A stretch of 64,000 nucleotides of DNA from JAAXVQ01 sp964604705. Lineage in GTDB: Bacteria > Oederibacteriota > JAAXVQ01. Every line of letters starts with the position of its first letter. The first letter of the stretch is position 1. The notes under the pieces are model-generated. The model was given only the letters and a program-made list of their open reading frames with translations, had not been told where the DNA came from and ran no database searches. The translations under genes and the position numbers were made by a program. Below are positions 8,626 through 17,836 of this stretch, one piece after another. The stretch spans positions 186,001-250,000 of the forward strand of contig CAZSAP010000001.1 of assembly GCA_964604705.1 (NCBI GenBank), read 5' to 3'.

Positions 8626-9537
8626 TTACTTGCCGGAAGACGAAACCTTCGGCGGCAAAAAATCCCAGGGACTGCTCATGCGTCCGTGAATATTGATCTG
8701 AAAATGCAAATGATTCCCGGTCGACCCACCGGTGGTGCCGACTTCACCGATAGGATCACCTCGGCGCAAGCGGTCGCCAGGTTTCACATAGATGACTCTT
8801 TGGTGCAAATAGGTGGCTATAATCCCAAACCCATGATCCACCAGGACGGTATTCCCGTGAGCTTTAAACGTTTCGGTAAAAATGACCAGACCATCGGCCG
8901 GAGCAGTAATGGTCGTCCCGCCCGGGGCCGCGATGTCCAAGCCGCCGTGATACCAGCCACCGGCGCCGTCGTTGTAGATACGCTGGGTGCCAAAGGTCTC
9001 GGTAAGGCGCCCATGCACGGGCCAGTCAAAGGTTCGCAACGAGGTTAACGAGTGAAATCCCGGTGATTGGGCTCGCACCGCAGTCATGATGGCCGACTCT
9101 TTATCGTACTGCGCGAGATTAAACTTCTTAAAATGCAAATGGGTTCGTTTAAACGGTTCCCGAGGAGCAATTTGAACCGTTTGACAGAAAGACGTCAACG
9201 TTTGGCCATTAGCCCAGGCTGTGATGGTTATAGACTCGGCGGTGGCAGGAGCCTCCAGCGGCACCACCAAAAATCCTTCGCTCATGTCCTGCGATTCACC
9301 CAGGGGCTGAAGGTTAACGGTTTGCGCAAAGCCCTCAGCGCGCACCTGGCTACCGAATGGGTTCCCGGATACGCAGAGACGCACGCAATGACCCGGACGC
9401 GCCAGTTGATCAACCCCCGCTACGTGCAAACTCGAAAACGATGGTTTAACTGTATGCGTAATCGAACAGCCGCTCAGAAAACACCCAACGGCCATGAGTA
9501 CAACACTTAAGCGACGCAATGTTTTTGTCTCCGCCAT
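8626..9537 (-). CDS. M23-family metallopeptidase lipoprotein
   Basis: A 303-residue protein with a lipobox (FLSGC, Cys near residue 24), so it is a probable lipoprotein. A beta-rich N-terminal domain precedes the LytM/M23 domain from about residue 175. This domain has HGGLDIA (zinc His and Asp), HGNTVLVDHG, TYLHQ and HLHFQ (the final HxH motif), all intact, so it should be a zinc endopeptidase cleaving peptidoglycan cross-links. The family acts in cell-wall growth and separation. It lies 15 bases after the SH3-like membrane protein gene on the same strand. Confidence 0.9.
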   Translation of the reverse strand: MAETKTLRRLSVVLMAVGCFLSGCSITHTVKPSFSSLHVAGVDQLARPGHCVRLCVSGNPFGSQVRAEGFAQTVNLQPLGESQDMSEGFLVVPLEAPATAESITITAWANGQTLTSFCQTVQIAPREPFKRTHLHFKKFNLAQYDKESAIMTAVRAQSPGFHSLTSLRTFDWPVHGRLTETFGTQRIYNDGAGGWYHGGLDIAAPGGTTITAPADGLVIFTETFKAHGNTVLVDHGFGIIATYLHQRVIYVKPGDRLRRGDPIGEVGTTGGSTGNHLHFQINIHGRMSSPWDFLPPKVSSSGK

Positions 9538-9551
9538 CCAGAATAGTTAAT

Positions 9552-10142
9552 CTAGGTCAGGTAATTTTTCAAGGCAGTGCCTAAGACCAGCCAAATGCCA
9601 AGCACCATCACACCAAATCCACCCAACCAAAGCCAGGCCATAAGCGCATGCGTATTGTGCGAGACGTATTCACCAGAACGCAGCAACCGTAAAATAACCC
9701 CAATAAACCCAGCCAACCCACCGAGGACACTAAGAAAAATCAAAGCAATGGCTAACCATCGTAAGGCGTAATAGGCGTAAGGAACTGGATGGGCGTGATA
9801 TTGTTCTTTATCCATAACAAATTTGGAATCAATCCAGCCTTCGCGTTTGCCAAAATGTATTCTGACCGCATGAATGGTTCCGTGATCCGATTCCATTGAT
9901 TTTTTCTCTAAAACGCGAATGTATTCCCCATGCGCCACCCCACCTGGTTTTGTAACACTCAAAGAGTCGTTTTGATAGAGCGTCAAGCGTTGACCCGGTT
10001 TATCCGTATTGTAAATGCGCATAATTTCCGCACTGGAATTCAGTGTATCCGCAAAGCCAGAAACGGCCATGAGCATCAACAACAAGTACAGGCCCAATCG
10101 TTGTGTTTGAACGACATGTGTATAGGGGCGCACAGTTAACAT
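9552..10142 (-). CDS. SH3-like exported membrane protein
   Basis: A 196-residue protein with a signal segment (LGLYLLLMLMAVSGFA), a domain of about 70 residues resembling bacterial SH3 (ends HFGKREGWIDSKFV, typical of the last SH3b strand), then two membrane helices near residues 125-155 and 170-192. The start is uncertain: the ATG at 10142 sits directly on AAAAGGG, whereas a GTG at 10133 would have better spacing. The gene ends just before the M23 lipoprotein gene, so a shared role in the cell wall is plausible but inferred. Confidence 0.65.
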   Translation of the reverse strand: MLTVRPYTHVVQTQRLGLYLLLMLMAVSGFADTLNSSAEIMRIYNTDKPGQRLTLYQNDSLSVTKPGGVAHGEYIRVLEKKSMESDHGTIHAVRIHFGKREGWIDSKFVMDKEQYHAHPVPYAYYALRWLAIALIFLSVLGGLAGFIGVILRLLRSGEYVSHNTHALMAWLWLGGFGVMVLGIWLVLGTALKNYLT

Positions 10143-10189
10143 CCCTTTTCATTAAGTTTGTGCCCTATCCAAAGCTACCTATGCTCACA

Positions 10190-11440
10190 TCATACTATAC
10201 AGGAATGCTTTCGGCAGCGGATAAAGAGCAACCAGCCGATAAAAATGCAGGCTGACGAAATCCAAATCGACAACGAAACATGAAATCCAGCCACAAACCC
10301 TCCGAGCAACGGTGGTAAAAACTGGGCCAAGGCTTGAATGGATTGATTCATTCCCAACAATTCGCCCTGGTTGCGGGCATCACCCAGACTTGAAATAACC
10401 GAAATCAGGTTCGGAAAAGACAACCCATTAAAGATCGGGACAAAGGTAAAAGCCAGAAAGATCCAACCATAACTGGGCATGATCAAAAAAACAGGCAAAA
10501 CTCCCGCCAAAAAAAACAAAGTAAAAATCAGAACTTGAGCCGGACGAAAACGCTTTGAGATATGCCGCACCAAGACCAACTGAACCAATATCGAAACAAG
10601 CCCAATGTAGGAAAACAGCCATCCTATCTGAGACGTGGTAGCGGCAAACTTATCAATAAGGAAAACTTGATTAAACTGGGTAAAAAAGTTAAAACCAAAT
10701 CCCACAAAGAACACAACTAGAAAAACACTCCTCCGGGCCGGGTTTTGCCAAGCCTTTATAATATTCTCCAAACCAATCAAGGGATGCAAACGAACTTGAC
10801 GTCGATGCTCCAAGGATAACGTTTCGGGGAAAAAATATAAAACCTGTATGAAATTTACCAACGTTAAAATCGCAGCCAACCAAAACGGAAGATCGTAGTA
10901 AAACCAGGAGACAATCTTAGGATCGGATAAAAAGCCACCCAAAGCCGGACCGATAAAAAAGCTGGCACCAAACGCTGCCCCCACCAAGCCAAAATTTTTC
11001 GTACGGTTCTTTTCGTCACTTATATCTGAAATTGCAGACTGATTGACCGCCAGGTTGCCACTCAGAGCGCCCATGAGTATCCGGCTGAAAAACGCCAAAG
11101 GCAAGTTGACGGTTCGAACCGCAAAGGCCATCAAGACATAACCCAGCAGCATGCCTAAAATCGAGAACGCCAAAACTTTTTTCCTGCCAAAGTGATCGGA
11201 AAATCCCCCGAGAATAGGGGCTGAAAAGAACTGAAGCAACGGATAGATACCAATAAGCCACCCTAGCACAATGGTGCGCACATGCATCGTGGTGCCAACC
11301 GGAAGAATGCCACCATCGTTGATGCACAACGGTGTAAAAATCGGAATAGCCAAGGTGAGCCCTAAAAAATCCAAGAACACGGTAAAGAGAATGGCCCCTA
11401 AAGCACTTCTACTGGTTAGAGTCGACCCGGTCGTTTTCAA
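10190..11440 (-). CDS. MFS transporter (TetA-like 12-helix antiporter)
   Basis: A 416-residue protein with about 12 hydrophobic segments. The MFS signature after helix 2 is GGFSDHFGRKKVLAFS, and a Gly-rich motif C-like segment (GAAFGASFFIGPALGG) lies in helix 5, as in drug/H+ antiporters. It probably exports a small molecule using the proton gradient; the substrate is unknown. The start is a TTG at 11440 with AAGGG 11 bases upstream; no ATG lies in frame nearby. Confidence 0.85.
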   Translation of the reverse strand: MKTTGSTLTSRSALGAILFTVFLDFLGLTLAIPIFTPLCINDGGILPVGTTMHVRTIVLGWLIGIYPLLQFFSAPILGGFSDHFGRKKVLAFSILGMLLGYVLMAFAVRTVNLPLAFFSRILMGALSGNLAVNQSAISDISDEKNRTKNFGLVGAAFGASFFIGPALGGFLSDPKIVSWFYYDLPFWLAAILTLVNFIQVLYFFPETLSLEHRRQVRLHPLIGLENIIKAWQNPARRSVFLVVFFVGFGFNFFTQFNQVFLIDKFAATTSQIGWLFSYIGLVSILVQLVLVRHISKRFRPAQVLIFTLFFLAGVLPVFLIMPSYGWIFLAFTFVPIFNGLSFPNLISVISSLGDARNQGELLGMNQSIQALAQFLPPLLGGFVAGFHVSLSIWISSACIFIGWLLFIRCRKHSCIV

Positions 11441-11559
11441 AAAATGAAATACCCTTCTTTAAATTCATTCCCGAACATCCCCCACTTGCACATAGGGACG
11501 ATGTAGTGATTATATCGGGCTGGTCGACAACTGACGTTTAATCCAAAGGAGTCAGTAGA

Positions 11560-12339
11560 TTAAAACTCAAATTCCAATAAATCGTACTTACTCACAAATC
11601 CCGCCCGTTCAAGCGTTTTACGCGACGAGACGTTTTGCTTGGCACACCCGCAAATGGGACGCCAGAGATTCTGTACACAATACTCTCTGAGATATTGAAT
11701 AATATACGTACCCACGCCGCGCTTTCGGTGGTCCGGATGCACCAACATACCCACATCTACATCCGGCCGTTCTGGAATCACTCGGTTAAACAATCCCCAT
11801 CCGATGGTCGCCCCGCCTTGTGTAAAGACCAACATGCTGCCTTTTCCAACCATGTCGTTTACTTCCTGATCGGTCTCAAATAGACCTTCCCGGCATTTCT
11901 GTATTTCAGGAATGTCCCGACGTTCCGCCATTCGGGTCTCAATCACCTCTTCCGGTTGGACCAAGGGGCTCGGAACTAGGTCGCGAAACAACGTCCCCAC
12001 CACCTTGGTTTTTTTGGAGAAAGCCAACCCGCATTTAAGCAAAAGTGAATCGTACGACTTACAACACACGCGCGTCACTTTAAAATGATCCAACACGCTG
12101 CCAAAAACAATTTCCGCGTGCGGTACCATTCCGCTGTTGAGATGAAACTCCATAAGTGTATTCACACTCGAAAGAATCAGATAACCCACAGTCTTTTCCG
12201 CTCGTAGAATTAAAAAAGCTCGCCCGTGAGCCACTTGCATTTCCACATAGAGTTCTTGCGGCTGAGAAAGACTATCAAGATACACAGCACGCAAGCGGTT
12301 GAACGAGGCATTCATCGATACGGCTTGAAATGTTACCAC
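11560..12339 (-). CDS. GNAT-family N-acetyltransferase
   Basis: A 259-residue protein. The start is a GTG at 12339, eight bases after TAGGAG. The C-terminal half is a GNAT domain: VDVGMLVHPDHRKRGVGTY provides the acetyl-CoA pyrophosphate loop (R/Q-x-x-G-x-G/A form) and SSRKTLERAGF the usual last helix. The N-terminal half resembles a second, degenerate acetyltransferase fold. Substrate unknown. It follows the gene at 12385-12927 by 45 bases and may form an operon with it. Confidence 0.83.
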   Translation of the reverse strand: MVTFQAVSMNASFNRLRAVYLDSLSQPQELYVEMQVAHGRAFLILRAEKTVGYLILSSVNTLMEFHLNSGMVPHAEIVFGSVLDHFKVTRVCCKSYDSLLLKCGLAFSKKTKVVGTLFRDLVPSPLVQPEEVIETRMAERRDIPEIQKCREGLFETDQEVNDMVGKGSMLVFTQGGATIGWGLFNRVIPERPDVDVGMLVHPDHRKRGVGTYIIQYLREYCVQNLWRPICGCAKQNVSSRKTLERAGFVSKYDLLEFEF

Positions 12340-12384
12340 GCGAAATTCTCCTAATTCGATTGTATTTCAAAACATCATTCAAAT

Positions 12385-12927
12385 TTATTTCCAACTGACT
12401 CGCCAACGCCAGGCACTTGGGTTGTCATCAAACATCTGAATTTGAATGTCTTTGGCCCCGGTCATTTCCAAAATCACACAATAATGCCCTTGAACCACTT
12501 CACGCATCGCACGGGGTAGTTCCGGAAAATCCCGTACGACCATGTCAACCACTTTAGGGGATAATACCTCAATCACAGCTTCCCCTTTGTCATAATAGGT
12601 GTTCCAAATCCGTGCCGCGCGCTTAAAAATGTATTCAATGGTAGGAATTCTTAGAAACAGCTTATAAATTCCATTGAAGGCCTTATGACCGAACAATACG
12701 CCTAAGCTTTTCATGCGTTCTGAATCGTTAGGAAACAAAACTTCTGCGGCCGCTTGATAAATAGCGATCTGATCGTCCACCTCGGTCCAGGACATCGCGG
12801 AAATAGCACGATATATGGCGAGCAACCGTGGACCCAGTTTCTCCTCAAACGCCTTTTCCACAACCGGACCTTTTGCCGTCATGATCAAGCGCAATGTGAT
12901 GATATCAGTCCCCTTGGTCTTGGCCAT
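12385..12927 (-). CDS. Conserved hypothetical protein, possibly HNOB/DUF2378-like
   Basis: A 180-residue soluble protein with CAGGAG before the ATG. It is helical in the first two thirds (KAFEEKLGPRLLAIYRAI..., FGHKAFNGIYKLFLR). A mixed segment with VVQGHYCVILEMTGAKDI then leads to a Trp-rich end (SAWRWRVSWK). The layout recalls the HNOB/V4R-related DUF2378 proteins, which are small-ligand or heme-binding-like sensors. I see no proven heme-ligand His (the visible His residues are few), so this assignment is tentative. Confidence 0.6.
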   Translation of the reverse strand: MAKTKGTDIITLRLIMTAKGPVVEKAFEEKLGPRLLAIYRAISAMSWTEVDDQIAIYQAAAEVLFPNDSERMKSLGVLFGHKAFNGIYKLFLRIPTIEYIFKRAARIWNTYYDKGEAVIEVLSPKVVDMVVRDFPELPRAMREVVQGHYCVILEMTGAKDIQIQMFDDNPSAWRWRVSWK

Positions 12928-13426
12928 GATTTCACTCCTGAATTACCAAAATATATTGCGCCAATCAAGCATCCGACAAGCTTCACACGAGTATAGCTCT
13001 TTGCTCGGATCGCATAAAGGAAAAACACACTTTCCCTCTCGACCCTGACATTCCACAAAGCGTCCGTTGTTTCATCCAAGTCTCAGTGAAGGTGTTTACG
13101 ACCGTATCCCCAAGCCATGCTATCTAGGATAAGGTGAGGCTATTTATCATTACCTAGGCACCTCAAGCCGGATGGCTTTACGTTTCACTTTAACAAAACA
13201 GGGATGAGCCTGCTTTCTGCTTATAATACTTAAAGTAATTATTGAATATCCATTTTCGGTTTCGGGTCAATCATCATTTATTCTTGTAATTAAACAAGAT
13301 AACGAAACCTTAGAAACTACAACATCGGAATTTCATCCATTCTCCAATTGACATTCAGTCTTTACTTGAACGCTGGCTTTGTTTCTTAAATACCTCGTTT
13401 AATGTTACGGTTATTTCTTTTGTTTA
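12928..13426. other. Non-coding stretch, about 500 bases
   Basis: No credible gene was found. Small frames inside it (for example 12885-13079 on the minus strand) lack ribosome sites and sensible composition. Several short complementary segments occur (CTAGG around 13123 with CCTAG around 13154; AAGCC/GGCTT near 13168), but they do not build a recognisable tRNA or known riboswitch. The left part should contain the promoter of the 12927 gene. Confidence 0.5.
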
Positions 13427-13471
13427 GAAAAAAAACACCGCGTCCTGAAAGTGTTTTTTCAAGACCCGGTG
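13427..13471 (-). terminator. Rho-independent terminator of the HAD gene
   Basis: CACCGCGTCCTGAAA (13436-13450) pairs with TTTCAAGACCCGGTG (13457-13471) with two mismatches. On the minus strand the stem is followed by eight T's. It lies 60 bases after the stop of the gene at 13532. Confidence 0.75.
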
Positions 13472-13531
13472 CTCACCTGATAAAACAAAATCAAGTTCAT
13501 CTCTTCCCTGCTTGCTTTGTGTCTCCAACCT

Positions 13532-14212
13532 TTAAACCGACAGGCTCAAGGGTTTCTTTAACAGGAATTCAGCCAGGCTTATGATATCCGCAAAACAACG
13601 TTCGGCTCCAACCAGACGCGGGCATTGCATAGAGGTTTCAACTGCAAAACAACAGATCCCGGCTTCACGGGCAGCGCGCACCCCCAAAGGAGCGTTCTCG
13701 ATGACCAGAGATTTCGTGGCTGTTACCCCCAGTTTTTTTAAAGCCGTAAGATACGGTTCAGGATCCGGTTTTCCACGTTTCACTTCATCTCCGGTCACGG
13801 TAGCCTCAAAAAAAGCCAAAATTTCCTTGGGCAAGGTCGCTTCAAGCTCATGACGAGCGGTCCCCGTAACGATGGCCATCCGCTTCCCTGCTTTTTTAAG
13901 CGAAGCTAAGAACTCAACCACTCCAGGAAATGGCTGAGGAACTGCATTTTGCTTATACAAGCTCTCTTTACGCCGCAGCAACGCTTGCATACGTTCCGGT
14001 GTCGGGTCCAAGTCGTTGATCTTAAAAAAATAGCTCAAAGAAGCAGATCCCGCCTCCCCTTCCCGTTCGTAAACATCTTCCCGCCGAATGATAATGCCTT
14101 CTTCTGCCAAAACATCCAACCAGGCCTGAGCATGCAGAGGCATGCTGTCGATCAGGACTCCATCCATATCAAAAATAACCGCATCCACAGCTTCCAAGTA
14201 ATTCTCTTCCAT
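13532..14212 (-). CDS. HAD-superfamily phosphatase / beta-phosphoglucomutase-like
   Basis: A 226-residue protein of HAD subfamily IA. The nucleophile motif is IFDMDGVLIDS (Asp15, Asp17). It is followed by a helical cap, MAIVTGTAR (motif II Thr), a Lys in DEVKRGKPDPEPYL (motif III), and VIENAPLGVRAAREAG in place of the usual GDS...G motif. The VIEN form is typical of beta-phosphoglucomutase and related sugar-phosphate phosphatases. It probably acts on a small sugar phosphate in the cytoplasm; the exact substrate is unknown. Confidence 0.85.
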   Translation of the reverse strand: MEENYLEAVDAVIFDMDGVLIDSMPLHAQAWLDVLAEEGIIIRREDVYEREGEAGSASLSYFFKINDLDPTPERMQALLRRKESLYKQNAVPQPFPGVVEFLASLKKAGKRMAIVTGTARHELEATLPKEILAFFEATVTGDEVKRGKPDPEPYLTALKKLGVTATKSLVIENAPLGVRAAREAGICCFAVETSMQCPRLVGAERCFADIISLAEFLLKKPLSLSV

Positions 14213-14318
14213 GGTCTACCCCTCACCGAAAAAATGACACGTTCAAACTCAATTAAAATCGCGGAATTATAGTGCATATGGAAGGTAAAGGCAAATAAAA
14301 CTTCCAAAGCCCAAGTGC

Positions 14319-15494
14319 TTACAATTGAGTGGGGGTCTTAGGCAAGGTGGGAAAAATATGCACTGCATTTAACATGTTTTGTCCTTGATCGTTCCGCTCA
14401 ATCGGCATACTGATCTCAAAGCGAGTGCCCTTATTGGCTTCACTTTCAAAACGCACTGTTCCTTTATGCGCCTCTATGACCGCTTTGACCAAAGAAAGCC
14501 CTAACCCGATGCCGCCACCTTGAAATCGTGAGGAACTGCTTCCGTGTTGTTCCACATCGGCCACTTCATAAAACGGCTCAAAGATCTTACTCTGTTCCTC
14601 AACCGGAATGCCAATTCCAGTATCCCGCACCCAAAGTAAAACATGGTTTTCTTTTTGATTCGCCCCAAGTGTAATTTCGCCTCCATCGGGAGTGTTTTTT
14701 ATGGCATTTTGCACAAGTTCCATGAGCGCTTGTCTGAGCCGAATGGAATCCGCCTGAATCTCCGGCAACGGTTCGCCATCTTCCACTCGCATGCTCAAGG
14801 TTCGATCTTTCATAGACGCTTGCATTTCTGTTAGTACATCCAAAAGCATTTTGCGTGGATTGACATTTTGTAAATGCAATTTAATCTCGCCGGCTTCGGC
14901 TTGCGTAATGGTTTGGATATTGTTTACGATATCAATCAACTGTCGGGTCGATTTTAAGACAATGCCTAATAGCTCACGTTGATCTTTATCAAAGGCAGCA
15001 CCTTGCCGCTGCATAATCGAGAGATACCCATAAATGATGGTAAGCGGGGTGCGCAGTTCGTGCGATACCAGCGTTAAAAACTTATCTTTCATTTCATTCA
15101 AGGCGCGAAGGATTTTATTTTCCTGGGAGAGTTCGCGCTTAGCAATGGCCTTTTTGGTGGTCTCGCGCAATTGTTGGGCCGAACACGGCTTGAGCAGAAA
15201 ATCCACGGCACCCGCCCGCATGGCCTCGATGACAGCATCCAAGGTGCCGTAGCCTGTCATTACGACCACATCCAACTGGGGGCGCAGCTTTTTAAGCATA
15301 AGAATACTGGCCAAACCATTCCCATCTGGCAAACGTAAATCCAGAAGCACAAGACTGTAATCATTTTGAACGATTTTTTCTCGTGCCTCTGTTATGTTGG
15401 ATGCTTCATCCACGCGATATCCGTCGGTTTCCAAAATCCTGGATGTTACCCCGCGAATAATCCCATCGTCATCCACGATCAAAATCTTGGCCAC
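14319..15494 (-). CDS. Response regulator-histidine kinase hybrid
   Basis: A 391-residue soluble protein. Residues 1-120 form a receiver with acidic pair DDD near 8-10, phospho-acceptor Asp52 (LLDLRLP) and Lys102. A HisKA helix follows with His145 (SHELRTPL). A HATPase domain then has ELVQNAIKNTP, DTGIGIP and GIGLGLSLV. It has no membrane segment and no DNA-binding output, so it should relay phosphate between an upstream kinase and a partner. The start is a GTG at 15494, six bases after GGAGG. It stands alone, without a recognisable cognate regulator next to it. Confidence 0.9.
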   Translation of the reverse strand: MAKILIVDDDGIIRGVTSRILETDGYRVDEASNITEAREKIVQNDYSLVLLDLRLPDGNGLASILMLKKLRPQLDVVVMTGYGTLDAVIEAMRAGAVDFLLKPCSAQQLRETTKKAIAKRELSQENKILRALNEMKDKFLTLVSHELRTPLTIIYGYLSIMQRQGAAFDKDQRELLGIVLKSTRQLIDIVNNIQTITQAEAGEIKLHLQNVNPRKMLLDVLTEMQASMKDRTLSMRVEDGEPLPEIQADSIRLRQALMELVQNAIKNTPDGGEITLGANQKENHVLLWVRDTGIGIPVEEQSKIFEPFYEVADVEQHGSSSSRFQGGGIGLGLSLVKAVIEAHKGTVRFESEANKGTRFEISMPIERNDQGQNMLNAVHIFPTLPKTPTQL

Positions 15495-15744
15495 AGAACG
15501 CCTCCAGGCTCAACCGAAACGATCTTTATCATTAATACATAAAAGGTTCTGCTTCAAGGAAAGTATCGGCTGGTATAAGTTTTGGCCTTAAGCTGAAAAC
15601 ATCAATTTTATGAAGACTTTAGGAGAAATTACGCCCAGCTTTACCGCACACTCGATTTTCGCCCATTTTTCGCTACACATCGTGTGTAGGTGTTCAGCAA
15701 ACCAAGCTTGAAAAAAGTGTGTCATCCGTTACAAATACATATGT

Positions 15745-16032
15745 CTATAAGTTTCGGAAAAGATCATCGATCTTTTTCTTAGCTTGTTCCGCCGAGGTTT
15801 GGGACGTTTGAGGAAAAAATTCACGAAAAATAAACTCCGTACAGGTATTCCCCGCGGTTTTATCTTTTACACCCTGTACTATGTCTTTGGCGCATTGTTT
15901 GGGACGCGTCGGAGAATGGTGTTTGCAATTAAAACAACACCGCAAGGGACGACGACAGTGAGGACATTCGGCTTCCATTTCAGGGATGATTTTGCCCATA
16001 AGTTCTTTTTGACATTGATAACAACGTCGCAT
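15745..16032 (-). CDS. Small zinc-ribbon protein of unknown function
   Basis: A 95-residue protein starting at the ATG at 16032, six bases after GGAGG; the longer frame is not supported. Cys pairs CYQC, CPHC and CCFNC, plus a later lone Cys, suggest one or two zinc ribbons in the first 45 residues. The segment CKHHSPTRPKQCAKD resembles small cytoplasmic proteins of unknown role. The C-terminal third is helical and charged. It is divergent from the diguanylate cyclase gene at 16173. Confidence 0.65.
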   Translation of the reverse strand: MRRCYQCQKELMGKIIPEMEAECPHCRRPLRCCFNCKHHSPTRPKQCAKDIVQGVKDKTAGNTCTEFIFREFFPQTSQTSAEQAKKKIDDLFRNL

Positions 16033-16172
16033 AAATCCCTCCGCCAAAGTATTGACTTAAGTTTACGGTTTCTGGGTACACACCGCAACAGCTAATATTC
16101 GAAATAATCCCTTGCTCGCATCCCGGCGCTCTTTTAAAATACCATCAATCGGTTTTCCTAGGAGGTTCTGCA

Positions 16173-17453
16173 GTGGGTCTCAACATTCGACAAAAAATCT
16201 TCCTTTCGTTTATCTTAGTTATTATTTTTTCAGCCGGTGCTGTATTCACCATTTATGCCAACAGTGTCCGGGTTACGGAATTGTCCGCAGAGATCACCCA
16301 TGAAAATGTCCGCAGCATTGTGTTGGCGCAAACCATGCTTCAACAGCTTCTGTTGAGCGACTGGGCCGTCTCACAGTATTTGCTTTCCAGCGATCCTTCC
16401 TGGGTGAACCTCAGCTACAAAGCCCAGCAAACCTTCAAAGATACATGGCGCGAGGTTAAAATCCTGGCGACCGACGAACGCAAGCGCGATTTGGTCACCA
16501 AAATTAAGAATCAATATCAACGTTACATCCAACAATCGCACAACGTGGTCCAACGCTTCGACCAAGGGCTGGTTAACCAACAGCACCAACAATACTTCCG
16601 CAACGAACAGAGCGTGGTCCAATCCATCATCGAACACTTGCAAACGTTGATTACCTTAAACGAAGGTCAGTTGTACACGCGTTTGGAACAAGCCGAGCGC
16701 TTAAAGCGTTGGAATCAAGGGCTGAGCGTTGGCGTTGTTCTTTTGCTGACGCTGGTGTCCGCCTTGTTGGTCTTTATTCTGAACCAAAACATCATTGCCC
16801 CCATCAACCGGCTTATGGACGGCGTTCGTAAGTTTGCCAATGGCAACTTCACCGCCCAAGTTCCGGTCATGTCACAAGATGAGATCGGCGAACTTTCCGC
16901 AGCGTTTAACGTGATGGCCAAGAACATTAAAAACGATCGACAAAAGCTTACCGCCTTGACCATCACCGATGAAAAGACTACGCTTTTCAATTATCGCTAT
17001 TTCAAACAAACCATGACTGAGGAAATGAAGCGCGCCGAACGCTACACCCGTCACCTTTCCCTGGTGATTATGGACATTGATTTTTTCAAACATTACAACG
17101 ATACCAACGGGCATGCGATGGGCGATTTGCTATTAAAAGAACTGGCTGTATTGTTAAAAGAATCGGTACGCGAAACAGACATGGTTGCCCGTTTCGGTGG
17201 TGAGGAATTCGTCTTGCTGCTACCCGAAACTCCACTTTCTGTCGCCCACAAGCTGGCGGACAACATACGGTTGCGGATTAAAAACCACGTTTTTCCTATG
17301 GAAGAAAAACAACCCAACAAGGATTTGACCATGAGTATGGGAGTCGCTTCTTACCCGGCCAAAAACATACTCACACCGGATGCCCTGATTGAAAAGGCCG
17401 ATCAAGCCCTCTACCGGGCTAAAAAACAAGGGCGTAACAAAGTCTGTAAATAG
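16173..17453 (+). CDS. Membrane diguanylate cyclase (sensor-HAMP-GGDEF)
   Basis: A 426-residue protein with a GTG start seven bases after GGAGG. Membrane helices at about 10-30 and 182-204 enclose a helical periplasmic sensor of about 150 residues resembling the four-helix-bundle type. A HAMP domain covers about 205-255. The GGDEF domain has FGGEEF at 342-346, so it should be an active maker of cyclic di-GMP. An inhibitory-site RxxD (333-336) lies exactly five residues upstream, so product feedback is expected. It stands as a single gene ending in a strong terminator. Confidence 0.92.
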   Translation: MGLNIRQKIFLSFILVIIFSAGAVFTIYANSVRVTELSAEITHENVRSIVLAQTMLQQLLLSDWAVSQYLLSSDPSWVNLSYKAQQTFKDTWREVKILATDERKRDLVTKIKNQYQRYIQQSHNVVQRFDQGLVNQQHQQYFRNEQSVVQSIIEHLQTLITLNEGQLYTRLEQAERLKRWNQGLSVGVVLLLTLVSALLVFILNQNIIAPINRLMDGVRKFANGNFTAQVPVMSQDEIGELSAAFNVMAKNIKNDRQKLTALTITDEKTTLFNYRYFKQTMTEEMKRAERYTRHLSLVIMDIDFFKHYNDTNGHAMGDLLLKELAVLLKESVRETDMVARFGGEEFVLLLPETPLSVAHKLADNIRLRIKNHVFPMEEKQPNKDLTMSMGVASYPAKNILTPDALIEKADQALYRAKKQGRNKVCK

Positions 17454-17464
17454 AAGTAGGCTGT

Positions 17465-17510
17465 AAAACAAAAAGGAGTTTGACCGAGAGGCCAAACTCC
17501 TTTTTGTTTT
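17465..17510. terminator. Bidirectional terminator between converging genes
   Basis: A perfect 18-base inverted repeat (AAAACAAAAAGGAGTTTG and its complement) with a 10-base loop. It has T-rich ends on both strands and lies between the diguanylate cyclase (+) and SemiSWEET (-) genes. Confidence 0.88.
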
Positions 17511-17516
17511 AGCGAC

Positions 17517-17813
17517 CTATTCACGGTCGGTCTTTTTCGTGGCGAGGTTGGGCTTGCGTTCTTGCACCCATTGAATCCCCGCCAACAAAAGCAAATTCGC
17601 ATCAATAAACCCATTGGCGCCAATAATGATCCAGTCACGCAGATGAATGCCGTACAGCAACCAGAGAAAGGCTCCTCCACCCAAGGTACCCAATGTCAGG
17701 TAAGAAACCCGAACCTCCTCAGGGTGACGTAAACGGGCTATGGTTTGTGGAATAAACGACGTCGAGGTAAACACCGCGGCAATCAGACCTACCCATGACC
17801 AAGGATTGACCAT
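17517..17813 (-). CDS. SemiSWEET-type sugar transporter (PQ-loop/MtN3 family)
   Basis: A 98-residue protein with three membrane helices and the PQ motif in the first (TSTSFIPQTI), matching the bacterial SemiSWEET half-transporter length and plan. Such proteins dimerise to move mono- or disaccharides passively across the inner membrane. Trp and Asn residues expected in the pocket are visible (FLWLLYGIHL; GANGFIDANL). TAGGAG precedes the ATG by seven bases. The tail is short and charged. Confidence 0.82.
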   Translation of the reverse strand: MVNPWSWVGLIAAVFTSTSFIPQTIARLRHPEEVRVSYLTLGTLGGGAFLWLLYGIHLRDWIIIGANGFIDANLLLLAGIQWVQERKPNLATKKTDRE

Positions 17814-17836
17814 ATGCGACTCCTATGTTGAAGACT

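Noticed and set aside
12928..13426. tRNA or known riboswitch in the 500-base gap
   Set aside because: Short complementary pieces exist, but no cloverleaf or GEMM/cobalamin-type core could be built.
15673..15689. CTACACA/TGTGTAG hairpin
   Set aside because: Perfect but short, without a T-run and not at a gene end; too little to call a terminator or operator.
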